A stretch of DNA of 64,000 nucleotides from Modestobacter sp. VKM Ac-2986 (GCF_026967795.1 NZ_JAPVBH010000002.1:620001-684000); one strand, 5' to 3'; positions 18,572 through 26,947 are shown, numbered from the stretch's first letter. The notes: generated by a model from the letters alone, not told the origin. Numbers and translations are program-made.

Positions 18572-19201
18572 GTGCACCTCCTCGCGCCGATGCCGCCGGA
18601 CCGCCGGCCCACCCGCCTGCTGCTCCTGCTGTCCGGGCTGGTCCTCTACGGCGCCAGCTCCGGGCTGATGCTCGAGGCCGGGCTCGGGCAGATGCCGTGG
18701 GCGGTGCTGCACCAGGGCCTGTCCCGCACCCTCGGTGGGTCGATCGGCACCTGGACCATCGCCGTCGGCGTGCTCGTGCTGCTCGCCTGGGTGCCGCTGC
18801 GACAGCGCCCGGGCGTCGGCACGCTGGCCAACGTGGTGGTGCTCGGCCTGGCACTGGACGCCACCCTGGCCGTGGTGCCGACGCCGACCGGCCTGTCCGT
18901 GCGCGTCCCGCTGCTGCTGGCGGGCATCGTGCTCAACGGCGTGGCCACCGGTGCCTACATCGGGGCCGGACTGGGTGCCGGGCCGCGCGACGGGCTGAGC
19001 ACCGGACTGGCGGCACGCGGGCTCTCGCTGCGGGTGGTGCGCACCTCGATCGAGCTGGGCGTGCTCGGCCTCGGCTGGGTCCTCGGCGGCAACGTGGGCG
19101 TCGGCACCGTGCTCTACGCGGCCACGATCGGCGTGCTCACCCACGCGACCGTCCCCGCGCTGCGGCTGCGTGACCGGGTGCCGACCGGCGCTGCCTCCTG
19201 A
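18572..19201 (+). CDS. YczE/YitT-type integral membrane protein
   Basis: 209 aa with about five hydrophobic helices. Family features are LSGLVLYGASSGLMLEAGLGQMPWAVLHQGL near the N-terminus and AYIGAGLGAGPRDGLSTGL in the middle. The function is unknown; members are often next to MocR regulators. Possible starts are ATG 18518, GTG 18572 and ATG 18590. The first would leave only 6 bp between the divergent genes and would place the inverted repeat inside the coding region, so 18572 or 18590 is more likely. Confidence 0.82.
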   Translation: MHLLAPMPPDRRPTRLLLLLSGLVLYGASSGLMLEAGLGQMPWAVLHQGLSRTLGGSIGTWTIAVGVLVLLAWVPLRQRPGVGTLANVVVLGLALDATLAVVPTPTGLSVRVPLLLAGIVLNGVATGAYIGAGLGAGPRDGLSTGLAARGLSLRVVRTSIELGVLGLGWVLGGNVGVGTVLYAATIGVLTHATVPALRLRDRVPTGAAS

Positions 19202-19259
19202 CCCGGCCACCCCGGCAGGCCACCACGATGCGGCCGACCGACCGGCGGCGCGCAGCGGC

Positions 19260-19290
19260 CGGTGGGGGCGACTGGACCGCGCCCCCACCG
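19260..19290. terminator. Hairpin between convergent yczE-like and SRPBCC genes
   Basis: A perfect 11-bp stem (19260-19270 with 19280-19290) and 9-nt loop. It lies 10 bp from the stop of the SRPBCC gene. Confidence 0.75.
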
Positions 19291-19300
19291 ACCGGCGGGG

Positions 19301-20122
19301 TCAGCGGCTGCCGCCGCCCACCATCGGGTCGTCCCCGGTGCTGCGCACCGTCGACTCGACACCCTCGGTCGACGTCGGGGTCGTGTAGCCCTCCGCGGGC
19401 GACTCCTCGAGCAGCACGTCGTCACGGACCTGGTCCACGGGCGGCTGCTCGACGACGGTCACCTCCTGCACCGGGGCCACCGGCTGCGACGGGGCGACCT
19501 GCTCCGACTGCTCGGTGTCCGAACCGCTCCTGGCCGCCGCCACGGCCGCGCCTGCCGCCGCGACGGCCGCCACACCGGCGATCACACCCGTGGCCGACAC
19601 CCCGGCCTTGCCACTGTCCCCGCGCGACAGGCTGGCGTCCTCGACACCGGGCGTGCCCACGCCGACGCCGTGCTCGACGGAACCGCGCCACGCACCGCTC
19701 TCGTAGCCCTGGTCCTCGATGAGCGCCTTGAACCTGGCGAGGTCGGACCTCGCCTGCCGTCCCACGATGCCGAGCTTGTCACCGGCCTGCTCGACGAGGC
19801 CCTCGGGCTCGTACTCCAGGGTCAGGTGGACCATCGTGGAGGTCGGGCCGACGGGGGTGAACCGGACGGCGCCGGCGTTGGTCGCACCGCTCGTCGCGGC
19901 CCAGGCGATCTTCTCGTCGGGCACCTGCTCGAGGATCGCGGCCTCCCACTCGCGACGCACGCCGGCGATCTCGGCCACCCAGTGCAGCCGCTGGTCCCCG
20001 TGCTGGTGGACCTCCTTGATGCCTCCCATGAAGTGCGGGAAGTCCTCGAACTGGGTCCACTGGTTGTAGGCGGTCGTCACCGGGACGTCCACCTGGACGG
20101 ACTCCTCGACCTTGGTGGTCAT
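19301..20122 (-). CDS. SRPBCC (START-like, polyketide cyclase/COQ10) protein with Pro/Val-rich tail
   Basis: 273 aa. Residues 1-150 fit the SRPBCC ligand-binding fold (VDVPVTTAYNQWTQFEDFPHFM, VHLTLEYEP). A linker follows, then a short hydrophobic Ala/Val segment (TGVIAGVAAVAAAGAAVAAA) that could be a single membrane helix, and an acidic, Pro/Val-rich tail. ATG 20122 has GGAGG in good position. Such proteins bind small hydrophobic ligands, and the ligand here is unknown. The tail beyond the domain is unlike textbook members and may anchor the protein to the membrane. Confidence 0.78.
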   Translation of the reverse strand: MTTKVEESVQVDVPVTTAYNQWTQFEDFPHFMGGIKEVHQHGDQRLHWVAEIAGVRREWEAAILEQVPDEKIAWAATSGATNAGAVRFTPVGPTSTMVHLTLEYEPEGLVEQAGDKLGIVGRQARSDLARFKALIEDQGYESGAWRGSVEHGVGVGTPGVEDASLSRGDSGKAGVSATGVIAGVAAVAAAGAAVAAARSGSDTEQSEQVAPSQPVAPVQEVTVVEQPPVDQVRDDVLLEESPAEGYTTPTSTEGVESTVRSTGDDPMVGGGSR

Positions 20123-20275
20123 CGTGGTTCCTCCTTCATCGCAGGACACGCTCGCCGAACAGCGCGGGCACGTGCTACCCCTCCGACATCCGCTGACACC
20201 CCGGGGCGACCGGCGGTCGCACTCCTCGGATCGGCAGGATGGAGCTGCCGTCCCCCGAGGTGCCGAGGAGAGTCC

Positions 20276-21958
20276 GTGAGTGAGCCCGTGCGTCCGCCGT
20301 CCCAGCTCGACCTGCTCGCCGACCGCGTCGTCGAGGAGTACGCCGCCTCGATCCCGGAGGTGGCCACCTACATCGGGGTCCCCGGGCACGACGACCGCTG
20401 GTCGGACCTCACGCCCGAGGGACACGGCGCCCACGCCCAGTTGCTGCGCACCGCGATCGGCATGGCCGGGCGCGTGCGACCCGTCGACCACCGGGAGGAG
20501 GTCGCCCGGGCGGCGATGACCGAGCGGCTGGGCGCCGAGCTCGCCCGCTACGAGGCGGGCTGGGCACAGGCCGCGCTGAACAACGTCTCCAGCCCGCTGT
20601 CGGAGTTCCGGATCACGCTCGGCATGATGCCGACCGAGACCGAGGCCGACTGGGCGGTGATCGCCCGGCGGCTGGCCGCCCTGCCCCGCGCCCTCGACGG
20701 CTACCTGGCCGGCCTGACCGAGGCGGCCCGGCACGGCCGCAGCGCCGCGGCGCGGCAGGTGACGCTGGCGGCCGCCACGGCTCGCCGCTGGGCCGGCACC
20801 GCCGAGCGCCCCGGGTACTTCACCGAGCTGGCCTCCTCCGCACCCGCCGGCTCGGCCGGGCTGACGAGCGACCTCACCCGCGCGGCGGCGGCGACGTCGG
20901 CCGCCCTGCTCGACTTCGCCGACCGCCTGGAGGGCGGGCTGCTGCCGCTGGCCCCGCAACGCGACGCGGTGGGCCGGGAGCGCTACGCCGTCGAGTCCCG
21001 CTTCCACGCCGGCGTCGACCTGGACCTCGAGGAGACCTACGCCTGGGGCTGGGAGGAGCTGGCCCGGATCGTGGCGGAGAAGGAGGCGGTCGCCGAGCAG
21101 ATCGCCCCCGGGCAGGGCGTGGCCGGCGCGGTCGCCCGGCTCGACGCCGACCCCGCCCGCCAGGTGCACGGGCGCGAGGCGCTGCAGGCGTGGCTGCAGG
21201 AGACCGCCGACCGGGCGATCGCGGCCCTGGACGGCGTCCACTTCGACATCCCCGCCCCGGTCCGGCGGATCGAGGGGCTGCTCACCCCGACCTCCGGCGA
21301 GGGCGTCTACTACACCGCCCCGACCGAGGACTTCAGCCGCCCGGGCCGGATGTGGTGGTCGCTCCCCGAGGGCGTCACCTCGATGACCACCTGGCGGGAG
21401 ACGACCACCGTCTTCCACGAGGGCGCACCCGGCCACCACCTGCAGATCGGCCAGACCGTGCACGACGCCGCGCGGCTCAACCGCTGGCAGCGCCTGCTGG
21501 CCGACTGCTCCGGGCACGCCGAGGGCTGGGCGCTGTACTCCGAGCGGCTGATGGCCGAGCTGGGCTTCCTCGACGACCCGGGCGACCGGCTGGGCATGCT
21601 CGACGCGCAGGAGCTGCGCGCGGCCCGGGTCGTCCTGGACATCGGGCTGCACCTGGACCTGCCGATCCCGCCCGGTCGCGCCACCGGCGAGCGCTGGACC
21701 TACGACGTCGCCCTGGCCTTCCTCCGCGCGCACGTGGACATGGAGGACGCGATGCGGGTCGACGAGCTGCACCGCTACCTCGGCTGGCCCGGCCAGGCGC
21801 CGGTCTACAAGGTCGGCGAGCGCGTCCTGCTCACCTGCCGGGAGGAGGCCCGCCGGCGCGCCGGCGCCGGCTTCGACCTCAAGACGTGGCACCGCGACGT
21901 GCTCGCCCTGGGGCCGCTGGGGCTGGGCCCGCTGATCGCCGAGCTCGCCCGGCTCTGA
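20276..21958 (+). CDS. DUF885 family protein (predicted metallopeptidase-like)
   Basis: 560 aa with a GTG start preceded by GAGGAGAG. It is typical of DUF885 proteins: long helical N-terminal half, TTVFHEGAPGHHLQIGQT (HExxxxHH-like metal-binding motif near residue 381), DCSGHAEGWALYSERLM (second metal-ligand region) and GWPGQAPVYKVGERVLL near the C-terminus. Family members are thought to be zinc carboxypeptidase-like enzymes, but few have been characterised. No signal peptide is visible. Confidence 0.85.
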   Translation: MSEPVRPPSQLDLLADRVVEEYAASIPEVATYIGVPGHDDRWSDLTPEGHGAHAQLLRTAIGMAGRVRPVDHREEVARAAMTERLGAELARYEAGWAQAALNNVSSPLSEFRITLGMMPTETEADWAVIARRLAALPRALDGYLAGLTEAARHGRSAAARQVTLAAATARRWAGTAERPGYFTELASSAPAGSAGLTSDLTRAAAATSAALLDFADRLEGGLLPLAPQRDAVGRERYAVESRFHAGVDLDLEETYAWGWEELARIVAEKEAVAEQIAPGQGVAGAVARLDADPARQVHGREALQAWLQETADRAIAALDGVHFDIPAPVRRIEGLLTPTSGEGVYYTAPTEDFSRPGRMWWSLPEGVTSMTTWRETTTVFHEGAPGHHLQIGQTVHDAARLNRWQRLLADCSGHAEGWALYSERLMAELGFLDDPGDRLGMLDAQELRAARVVLDIGLHLDLPIPPGRATGERWTYDVALAFLRAHVDMEDAMRVDELHRYLGWPGQAPVYKVGERVLLTCREEARRRAGAGFDLKTWHRDVLALGPLGLGPLIAELARL

Positions 21959-22070
21959 CCGCCGCCGTCAGACCGGCCGTACCGGCTGCCGATGATCATG
22001 CAGGCGTCCGGCCGGCCCGCTCGGCCGGTGTCGACCCGCGGCCTCGACGGGTGGTCGGACCGGCCTGCGA

Positions 22071-22112
22071 TCGTCCAGATCCGCGCTCGTGGACCGTTCG
22101 CGATCTGGACGA
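22071..22112. repeat. Inverted repeat in the whiB upstream gap
   Basis: Perfect 11-bp arms TCGTCCAGATC/GATCTGGACGA, partly extended by a CGCG pairing. The role is unknown: terminator of the DUF885 gene or a dispersed palindromic element. Confidence 0.5.
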
Positions 22113-22234
22113 ACTCGACCGCCCCGGTGGGCAGAACCTGACCCCCGGACCGGCGTGTCGGGCACACCTCCGCACGCAGCAGGGGCGGGCGCGACAGGTG
22201 TGACCGGTGTGACCGGGCGTAACACGGAAGACAT

Positions 22235-22263
22235 TTGACCCCTCGGAACGGCACCCGTGTAAT
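22235..22263 (+). promoter_or_regulatory. Sigma-70-like promoter of whiB
   Basis: TTGACC (22235-22240), 17-bp spacer, TGTAAT (22258-22263). It predicts a start near 22270 and a leader of about 75 nt. This is one of the clearest consensus promoters in the window. Confidence 0.65.
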
Positions 22264-22270
22264 TCATCCC

Positions 22271-22291
22271 GTGCTCACAGCAAGTGAGCAC
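22271..22291. promoter_or_regulatory. Perfect 8-bp inverted repeat at the predicted whiB transcription start
   Basis: GTGCTCAC-AGCAA-GTGAGCAC. It lies just downstream of the -10 box, so it can act as an operator or as a 5' hairpin in the mRNA. Confidence 0.5.
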
Positions 22292-22344
22292 ACGGCAACC
22301 GTGACGAACGGACGCCGGACCGAGACGCAGGGGGACGAATCGCG

Positions 22345-22695
22345 ATGGCCGACGTGACGTGGATGAGCGAGTACCGCACCGCAGCTGCCGAGGTGGCTCC
22401 GGTGAACTACGGCCAGGACGTGCTGGGCATGGCCGACGTCTACGACGCCGGCTTCGGCACCCTGGACGTCGTCGAGGACGGCGGCTGGCAGGAGCGCGCA
22501 CTGTGCGCCGAGACCGACCCCGAGGCCTTCTTCCCGGAGAAGGGCGGCTCGACCCGCGAGGCCAAGAAGATCTGCACCGGCTGCGAGGTCCGCAACGACT
22601 GCCTCGAGTACGCGCTGGCCAACGACGAGCGCTTCGGCATCTGGGGCGGCCTGTCCGAGCGCGAGCGTCGTCGCCTGCGTCGCCGCGCCGTCTGA
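22345..22695 (+). CDS. whiB2: WhiB-family Fe-S regulator, WhiB2/WhmD type
   Basis: 116 aa. The four cluster ligands are Cys54, Cys77, Cys80 and Cys86 (C-x22-C-x2-C-x5-C), followed by the FGIWGGLSERERR sigma-binding turn and a basic RRLRRRAV tail for DNA contact. The N-terminal ~45 residues before the first Cys fit WhiB2/WhmD, which in relatives controls septation and division genes by binding the primary sigma factor. GGGGA 10 nt upstream supports ATG 22345. The symbol rests on motif similarity, not on a search. Confidence 0.9.
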   Translation: MADVTWMSEYRTAAAEVAPVNYGQDVLGMADVYDAGFGTLDVVEDGGWQERALCAETDPEAFFPEKGGSTREAKKICTGCEVRNDCLEYALANDERFGIWGGLSERERRRLRRRAV

Positions 22696-22750
22696 GGACT
22701 CCTTCGCCCCCCACCCCTCGCACGCTCGGGGCGGGACCCTGCGAAGGGGC
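22693..22750. repeat. TGA-linked hairpin repeat, copy A (terminator)
   Basis: It starts at the whiB stop codon (TGAGGA). The outer stem CCTTCGC (22701-22707) pairs with GCGAAGG (22741-22747), and the core GCACGCTCGGGGCGGG is shared with copy B at 56361. Relative to copy B the stem differs by paired changes that keep it closed. Confidence 0.7.
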
Positions 22751-22789
22751 CGACGATCGAGGCGGGCGCACGCGGGGTAGTGGGCGCTC

Positions 22790-23803
22790 GTGCGAGCGAT
22801 CACCTACACCCAGCCCGGCGGTCCCGACGTCCTGCAGCTCGTCGACCGCCCCACCCCGGAACCCGGACCCGGTGAGGTGCTGGTGCGCCTGGCCTTCTCC
22901 GGCGTGAACCCCACCGACTGGAAGTCCCGCAGCGGCACCCAGCCCGGCCCCGACGGCCAGGTCCCCGACCAGGACGGCGCTGGGACCATCACCGCCGTCG
23001 GCCAGGGCGTCGACCCGGTGCTCGTCGGTGAGCGCGTCTGGGTCTGGGAGGCCGCCTGGCAGCGCCCGCACGGCACCGCCGCGGAGCACACCGTCGTCCC
23101 GGCCCGGCAGACCGTGCTGCTCGGTGCCGACGCCTCCTTCGAGCTCGGCGCCGCGCTCGGGATCCCGTTCCTGACCGCGCACCGCTGCCTCACCGTCGCC
23201 GAGTCGCTCCCCGACCGGCTCTCCCCCGGCTCGCTGAACGGCCGCACCGTGCTCGTGCAGGGTGGCGCCGGCGCGGTCGGCAACGCCGCCATCCAGCTCG
23301 CCCGCTGGGCCGACGCCACCGTGATCACCACGGTCAGCTCCCCGCGCAAGGCCCAGCTGGCCGCCGCCGCGGGCGCGAGCCACGTCATCGACTACACGCG
23401 CCAGGACGTCGTCGCGGAGGTCCGCAAGATCGTGCCGGGCGGCGTGGACGCGATCGTCGAGGTCGCCCCGGCCGCCAACGCCGCGATCGACGCACAGGTC
23501 ATCGCCCCGCACGGCGCCGTCGCGATGTACGCCAACGACGGCGGCGACGAGGTCACCGTCCCGATCCGCAGCCAGATGGGGCCCAACGCCCGCTGGCAGT
23601 TCGTCCTGGTCTACACCGAGCCGACCCGGGCCAAGGACCTCGCCGTCTCCGACGTCAACGCCGCAGTCCTGGACGGCGCCGTGCGGGTGGGCGAGGACGC
23701 CGGCCTGCCGCTGCACGTCTTCCCGCTGGCCGAGACCGCCGCAGCCCATCAGGCCGTCCAGGACGGCGTCACCGGCAAGGTGCTCATCGACGTCACCCGC
23801 TGA
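22790..23803 (+). CDS. Zinc-independent quinone oxidoreductase / MDR alcohol dehydrogenase-like
   Basis: 337 aa, medium-chain dehydrogenase/reductase superfamily, zeta-crystallin branch. VLVRLAFSGVNPTDWKSRSG forms the GroES-like domain, and VQGGAGAVGNAAIQLAR is the Rossmann NADPH-binding motif. Structural-zinc cysteines are absent. It would reduce quinones or enones with NADPH. GTG 22790 is preceded by TAGTGG with a 6-nt gap, which suggests a leaderless mRNA. Confidence 0.88.
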   Translation: MRAITYTQPGGPDVLQLVDRPTPEPGPGEVLVRLAFSGVNPTDWKSRSGTQPGPDGQVPDQDGAGTITAVGQGVDPVLVGERVWVWEAAWQRPHGTAAEHTVVPARQTVLLGADASFELGAALGIPFLTAHRCLTVAESLPDRLSPGSLNGRTVLVQGGAGAVGNAAIQLARWADATVITTVSSPRKAQLAAAAGASHVIDYTRQDVVAEVRKIVPGGVDAIVEVAPAANAAIDAQVIAPHGAVAMYANDGGDEVTVPIRSQMGPNARWQFVLVYTEPTRAKDLAVSDVNAAVLDGAVRVGEDAGLPLHVFPLAETAAAHQAVQDGVTGKVLIDVTR

Positions 23804-23878
23804 GGACGGCCCCTGCCCCCGACCCCTGCAGGGCCCCGCCGCGAGCCTGCGAGCGGTGGGGGCAGGGGTCCTCCCTCA
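23802..23878. repeat. TGA-linked hairpin repeat, copy C (bidirectional terminator)
   Basis: CCCCTGCCCCC (23810-23820) pairs perfectly with GGGGGCAGGGG (23858-23868), and GAGGA/TCCTC extends the stem beyond a small bulge. The inner part GGGCCCCGCCGCGAGCCTGCGAGCGG is the reverse-complement relative of copies A and B. The stops of both convergent genes lie at its ends. Confidence 0.7.
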
Positions 23879-24028
23879 GGCGGCCTTGCCGACCTTGACC
23901 AGCCGGCGCTTCTTCACCGTGTAGCCCGGCGGCAGCGTGCCCTCGGCCAGGGCGCGCAGCGGGCAGCGGGTGCACCGCGGCCGGTCCTCGCAGCACTTGC
24001 TCTTGGGCATCTTCGCCGACTTCGCCAC
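23876..24028 (-). CDS. Small Cys-rich basic protein of unknown function
   Basis: 50 aa, too short for most gene finders. It has four Cys in the order KCCEDRPRCTRCPL, then PPGYTVKKRRLVKVGKAA at the C-terminus. The CCxxxPRCxxCP cluster is a plausible zinc or Fe-S site, and the rest is strongly basic, which suggests nucleic-acid binding. GTG 24028 has no ribosome-binding site; ATG 24010 (MPKSKCC...) would give 44 aa. It is the only reading frame in this interval that makes sense, it ends against a strong terminator repeat, and it is divergent from the ferritin gene. I do not recognise a named family. Confidence 0.6.
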   Translation of the reverse strand: MAKSAKMPKSKCCEDRPRCTRCPLRALAEGTLPPGYTVKKRRLVKVGKAA

Positions 24029-24130
24029 GAGGTGAGGTTAGCCATGCCTTCCCGACCGCTCACCGGGCGGGGCGCCCGGGCCACTACCGTTGCGGGGACG
24101 TCCCGCCCCTCGCACCGACCAGGAGCCCCG

Positions 24131-24661
24131 ATGGCCGCCGATGCCTTCATCGACCTGCTCAACGCCCAGATCGGGCACGAGTTCGCCGCACACCAGCAGT
24201 ACGTGGCGATCGCCATCTACTTCGACGACCTGACCATGCCGCAGACCGCGCAGCTGTTCTTCGACCAGGCCGGCGAGGAGCGCGACCACGCGATGATGAT
24301 GGTCCGCTACCTCCTCGACGCCGACGCGCGCGTGCAGGTCCCCGGGATCGCCGCGCCGATCAACGAGTTCCCCGACGTGGTCGCCCCCGTGTCCCTGGCG
24401 CTGGAGCAGGAGAAGCGGGTCACCGAGCAGATCAACCAGCTCACCGCGGTCGCCCGGCAGCACAACGACTTCGCCTCGGACCAGTTCATGCAGTGGTTCA
24501 TCAAGGAGCAGGTCGAGGAGGTCAGCAAGATGAGCGACCTGCTGGCCATCGTCCGCCGGTCCACCCACGACCTGGAGACCATCGAGGACTACGTGCTGCG
24601 CGAGGTCAAGGCCGAGGGCGCCGACCCGATGGCCCCCTCGATCGCCGGCGCCGCCCGCTGA
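24131..24661 (+). CDS. Ferritin (iron-storage, bacterial non-heme type)
   Basis: 176 aa four-helix ferritin. Ferroxidase residues are visible in LLNAQIGHEFAAHQQYVAIA (Glu), QAGEERDHAMMMVRYLLD (Glu-x2-His) and FMQWFIKEQVEEV (Glu/Gln region). It stores iron in a 24-mer shell in the cytoplasm. The absence of a heme-ligand Met in the bacterioferritin context supports ferritin (BfrB-type) rather than Bfr. AGGAG at 24121-24125 supports ATG 24131. Confidence 0.9.
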   Translation: MAADAFIDLLNAQIGHEFAAHQQYVAIAIYFDDLTMPQTAQLFFDQAGEERDHAMMMVRYLLDADARVQVPGIAAPINEFPDVVAPVSLALEQEKRVTEQINQLTAVARQHNDFASDQFMQWFIKEQVEEVSKMSDLLAIVRRSTHDLETIEDYVLREVKAEGADPMAPSIAGAAR

Positions 24662-24704
24662 CCTGCGCGCCCCGCCCGGTGCGCACACCGGGCGGGCGCC
24701 CAGC

Positions 24705-26477
24705 TCAGTCGGACCCGAGGGCCAGGGCGGCGCTCGCCAGCGCGTCGAGCTCCTCGGAGGAGCCCTGCCCGCCGACGTAGGCGGTCTCCACGATGGTGGC
24801 CACCGCATCCTGCGGGCGGCTGGCGTACTCCCGCGAGGAGGACAACCGCTCCGGGCCACCGGGGTAGCCGGTGCCCTCACGCAGCAGGTCGTTGACGTTG
24901 CCGCTGCCGTCGGTGTCGGCGAGGGTGACCAGCGCGGCGGCCAGGTCCGCGTCGGGCATGGTCACGTCCGCCCGCGACACCACGGCCGGCCGTCCGTCCA
25001 CCTCGGCCGACCACAGCGACCGGGTCAGCGACGTGCAGTCCGACCGGGCGAAGAAGTCGGCGACCGCACCGTAGGCGTGGTCGGCACAGGTGTCCTCGGT
25101 CGTGGTCGCCTCGAGGGTGAACGTCGTGCCGTCGACGACCTGCGTGTCCCCCGGGGCCGGCCCGGCCGGGACGGCGTCGGGGGCGGCGCTGGACGACGGG
25201 CCGGCCTGCGGGGCCTCGGCGGCGCCGTCCCGCTCGCCCACGAGGACGACGACCACGGTCACCAGGGCCGCCACGACCACCAGCGCGGCAGCGACCAGCA
25301 GGGCGCGGCGCCGTCCGGACGTGTCCGCCCCGGCGGCGCTGCTCCCCTCCGGGGGGACGGTGCTGGTGCTGCGGGTGGGCGGCACGGCGGCGGCCGAGGC
25401 CCGGGGCCGCAGCTCCGGCGGCAGCTCCCGCCGCGGCTGCGGTGCGACCTCGACGGTCGGGGTGGACCCGAACAGCCCGCCCAGGCCACCGCTGTCCTCG
25501 AGCCCGCGGGGCTCCTGGAACGGCGCCCGGTCCGGGGTCAGCGCCTGGGTCTGCTGGACCACGGGCTCGACCGGACGGTACGTGCGGACGTCCTGCGTGT
25601 GCCGGTCCTGGTCGGCGACCTGCGCGGCACTGCTGCGCTCGGCGTCCTCCTGGGCCTGCACGGCCGCGGCGGCCACCCGGGCGGCGGCGGCCGGGTCGAC
25701 CAGCGGCGGGGTGCGCTGCTGCGGGACCGGCGCCGCGGGCGGCTCGGGCGTGGACAGCGGCTGCGGCGCGTAGCGGGGCGGGGCGGCGTTGAGGGCCGCG
25801 GGGGTGAGCAGCTCCTGGCGGCGCAGGACGTAGGGCGAGTACGGGAACCCCTCGCCGTTGAGCTCCTCGACCGACGGGGTGCGCCCGGCGACGCCGAGGG
25901 CCTCGATGCCGGCCCGCACGTCGGCCGTGGTCCACAGCCGGGGGTTGTCGGTGCCGGCGTGCCGGGCCGCACGGGCCACCCCGAGCAGCAGCGACTGCTG
26001 GTCGAGGAGGGCCACCTGGTCGCCCTCGCCGAGGTCTCCGTCGGCCGGGACGATGCCGGTGACCGCGCCGGTGAGCACGGTGAGCCGGGCGATCCGGCCG
26101 GGCTCCAGCCCGGCCGCCCGCAGCGTCACCGCGGCCTGCATGCCGGCCCGCATCAGGCCCTCGAGCGGCGTGGAACCGCCACCGGCCAGCTGGACGACGT
26201 CCCCGGGGCCGTCGCCGGAGCCGATCGTCCAGGCGCCCTCCTGGGAGGCGGTGACGACGCCGGAGCGGCGCTCCACCTCCACGACGCGGACGACGGCCAG
26301 GCCCTCGGGCACGAAGAGCACCGCGTCGGCCTGCCGGCGGTTCATCGGGCCCTCGACGACGGGCAGGGAGGCCATCACCGCCCCGCGGACGCCGCTGCCG
26401 GTGTCCCAGCCGGCGAGCTCGGCGAAGAACGCACGCTCGGCGGCCGTCTGCAACGGCGTCGGCGTGAGGATCAGCAC
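24705..26477 (-). CDS. Membrane protein with NERD-like N-terminal domain (function unknown)
   Basis: 590 aa. Residues about 1-170 (RQADAVLFVPEGLAVVRVVEV...GVVTASQEGAWTI, then LMRAGMQAAVTLRAAGLEP) resemble the nuclease-related NERD fold, although catalytic residues are not clear. A Pro/Gln/Ala-rich linker of about 200 residues follows, then one transmembrane helix near residues 390-415 (ALLVAAALVVVAALVTVVVVLV) and an extracytoplasmic domain of about 150 residues containing two Cys (DTCADHA, SDCTSL). The exterior domain is like those of actinobacterial cell-envelope proteins. The N-terminus is thus inside and the C-terminus outside. No partner gene is adjacent. Confidence 0.72.
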   Translation of the reverse strand: MLILTPTPLQTAAERAFFAELAGWDTGSGVRGAVMASLPVVEGPMNRRQADAVLFVPEGLAVVRVVEVERRSGVVTASQEGAWTIGSGDGPGDVVQLAGGGSTPLEGLMRAGMQAAVTLRAAGLEPGRIARLTVLTGAVTGIVPADGDLGEGDQVALLDQQSLLLGVARAARHAGTDNPRLWTTADVRAGIEALGVAGRTPSVEELNGEGFPYSPYVLRRQELLTPAALNAAPPRYAPQPLSTPEPPAAPVPQQRTPPLVDPAAAARVAAAAVQAQEDAERSSAAQVADQDRHTQDVRTYRPVEPVVQQTQALTPDRAPFQEPRGLEDSGGLGGLFGSTPTVEVAPQPRRELPPELRPRASAAAVPPTRSTSTVPPEGSSAAGADTSGRRRALLVAAALVVVAALVTVVVVLVGERDGAAEAPQAGPSSSAAPDAVPAGPAPGDTQVVDGTTFTLEATTTEDTCADHAYGAVADFFARSDCTSLTRSLWSAEVDGRPAVVSRADVTMPDADLAAALVTLADTDGSGNVNDLLREGTGYPGGPERLSSSREYASRPQDAVATIVETAYVGGQGSSEELDALASAALALGSD

Positions 26478-26947
26478 GGGGTCTCCAGGGGCAGGCAGCG
26501 AGAGGGCGGCGCGGGACGCGGCGGTTCCCGCGGCGAGACGGCGGCGGTCCGCCCCGACGTTACGTCATCCGGGGGGCCCGCTCCGGGCTCACCGGAGGGA
26601 CGCGCCGCCCGCCCCGGTGACCACCGGCGTGTCCGGGGCGCAGGCCACCGGGGCCTGCCAGCGGCGGCACCGGGAGCTGACGGCCAGCCGGTCCAGCGCC
26701 GTCCAGGGCACGGCGAGACCAGAGCCGGCACAGCAGGGCCACCAGGTGACGCAAGCCGGCGCGCAGCGAGGACGGCGCGGCCGGCGACGGCGCGGCGGGG
26801 GACGTGCTGGAGGACACGAGCGGCTCCGCGGGGTCGTTGCAGGGAGCCGGAGAGCAGCCACGGGACGACCGCTCCCGAGCCGGGATGCGGCAGATCTGTG
26901 GCGGGTGTGGCGAGTGGGCCGCCCCGGCGGTGCGTAGGGTCGCCCAC
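26478..26947. other. 470-bp divergent gap between the NERD-like gene and orn
   Basis: Reading frames exist on both strands, for example minus-strand 26589-26861 (90 codons). All are Arg/Pro/Ala-rich with no domain pattern and no ribosome-binding site, so no gene is called. The orn promoter lies at the right end. Confidence 0.5.
26935..26940 (+). promoter_or_regulatory. -10 box of orn (leaderless)
   Basis: TAGGGT ends 7 nt before the GTG start codon, so transcription should begin at or next to the GTG. No Shine-Dalgarno sequence is present. Confidence 0.55.

Larger units (their letters stand above)
21959..22344. other. 386-bp gap upstream of whiB
   Basis: No coding region is convincing here. 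It holds an inverted repeat (TCGTCCAGATC at 22071-22081, GATCTGGACGA at 22102-22112, 20-nt spacer), a sigma-70-like promoter at 22235-22263 and an 8-bp hairpin at the predicted transcription start. The first half probably contains the 3' end signals of the DUF885 gene. Confidence 0.6.

Noticed and set aside
22693-23878. Copies A and C of the hairpin repeat as a composite mobile unit around the quinone oxidoreductase gene
   Set aside because: They are in opposite orientation and flank one gene, but other copies occur singly at gene ends, so simple terminator placement explains them.
26589-26861. 90-codon minus-strand frame in the gap upstream of orn
   Set aside because: Arg/Pro-rich, no ribosome-binding site, no recognisable pattern; other frames in the interval are equally open.
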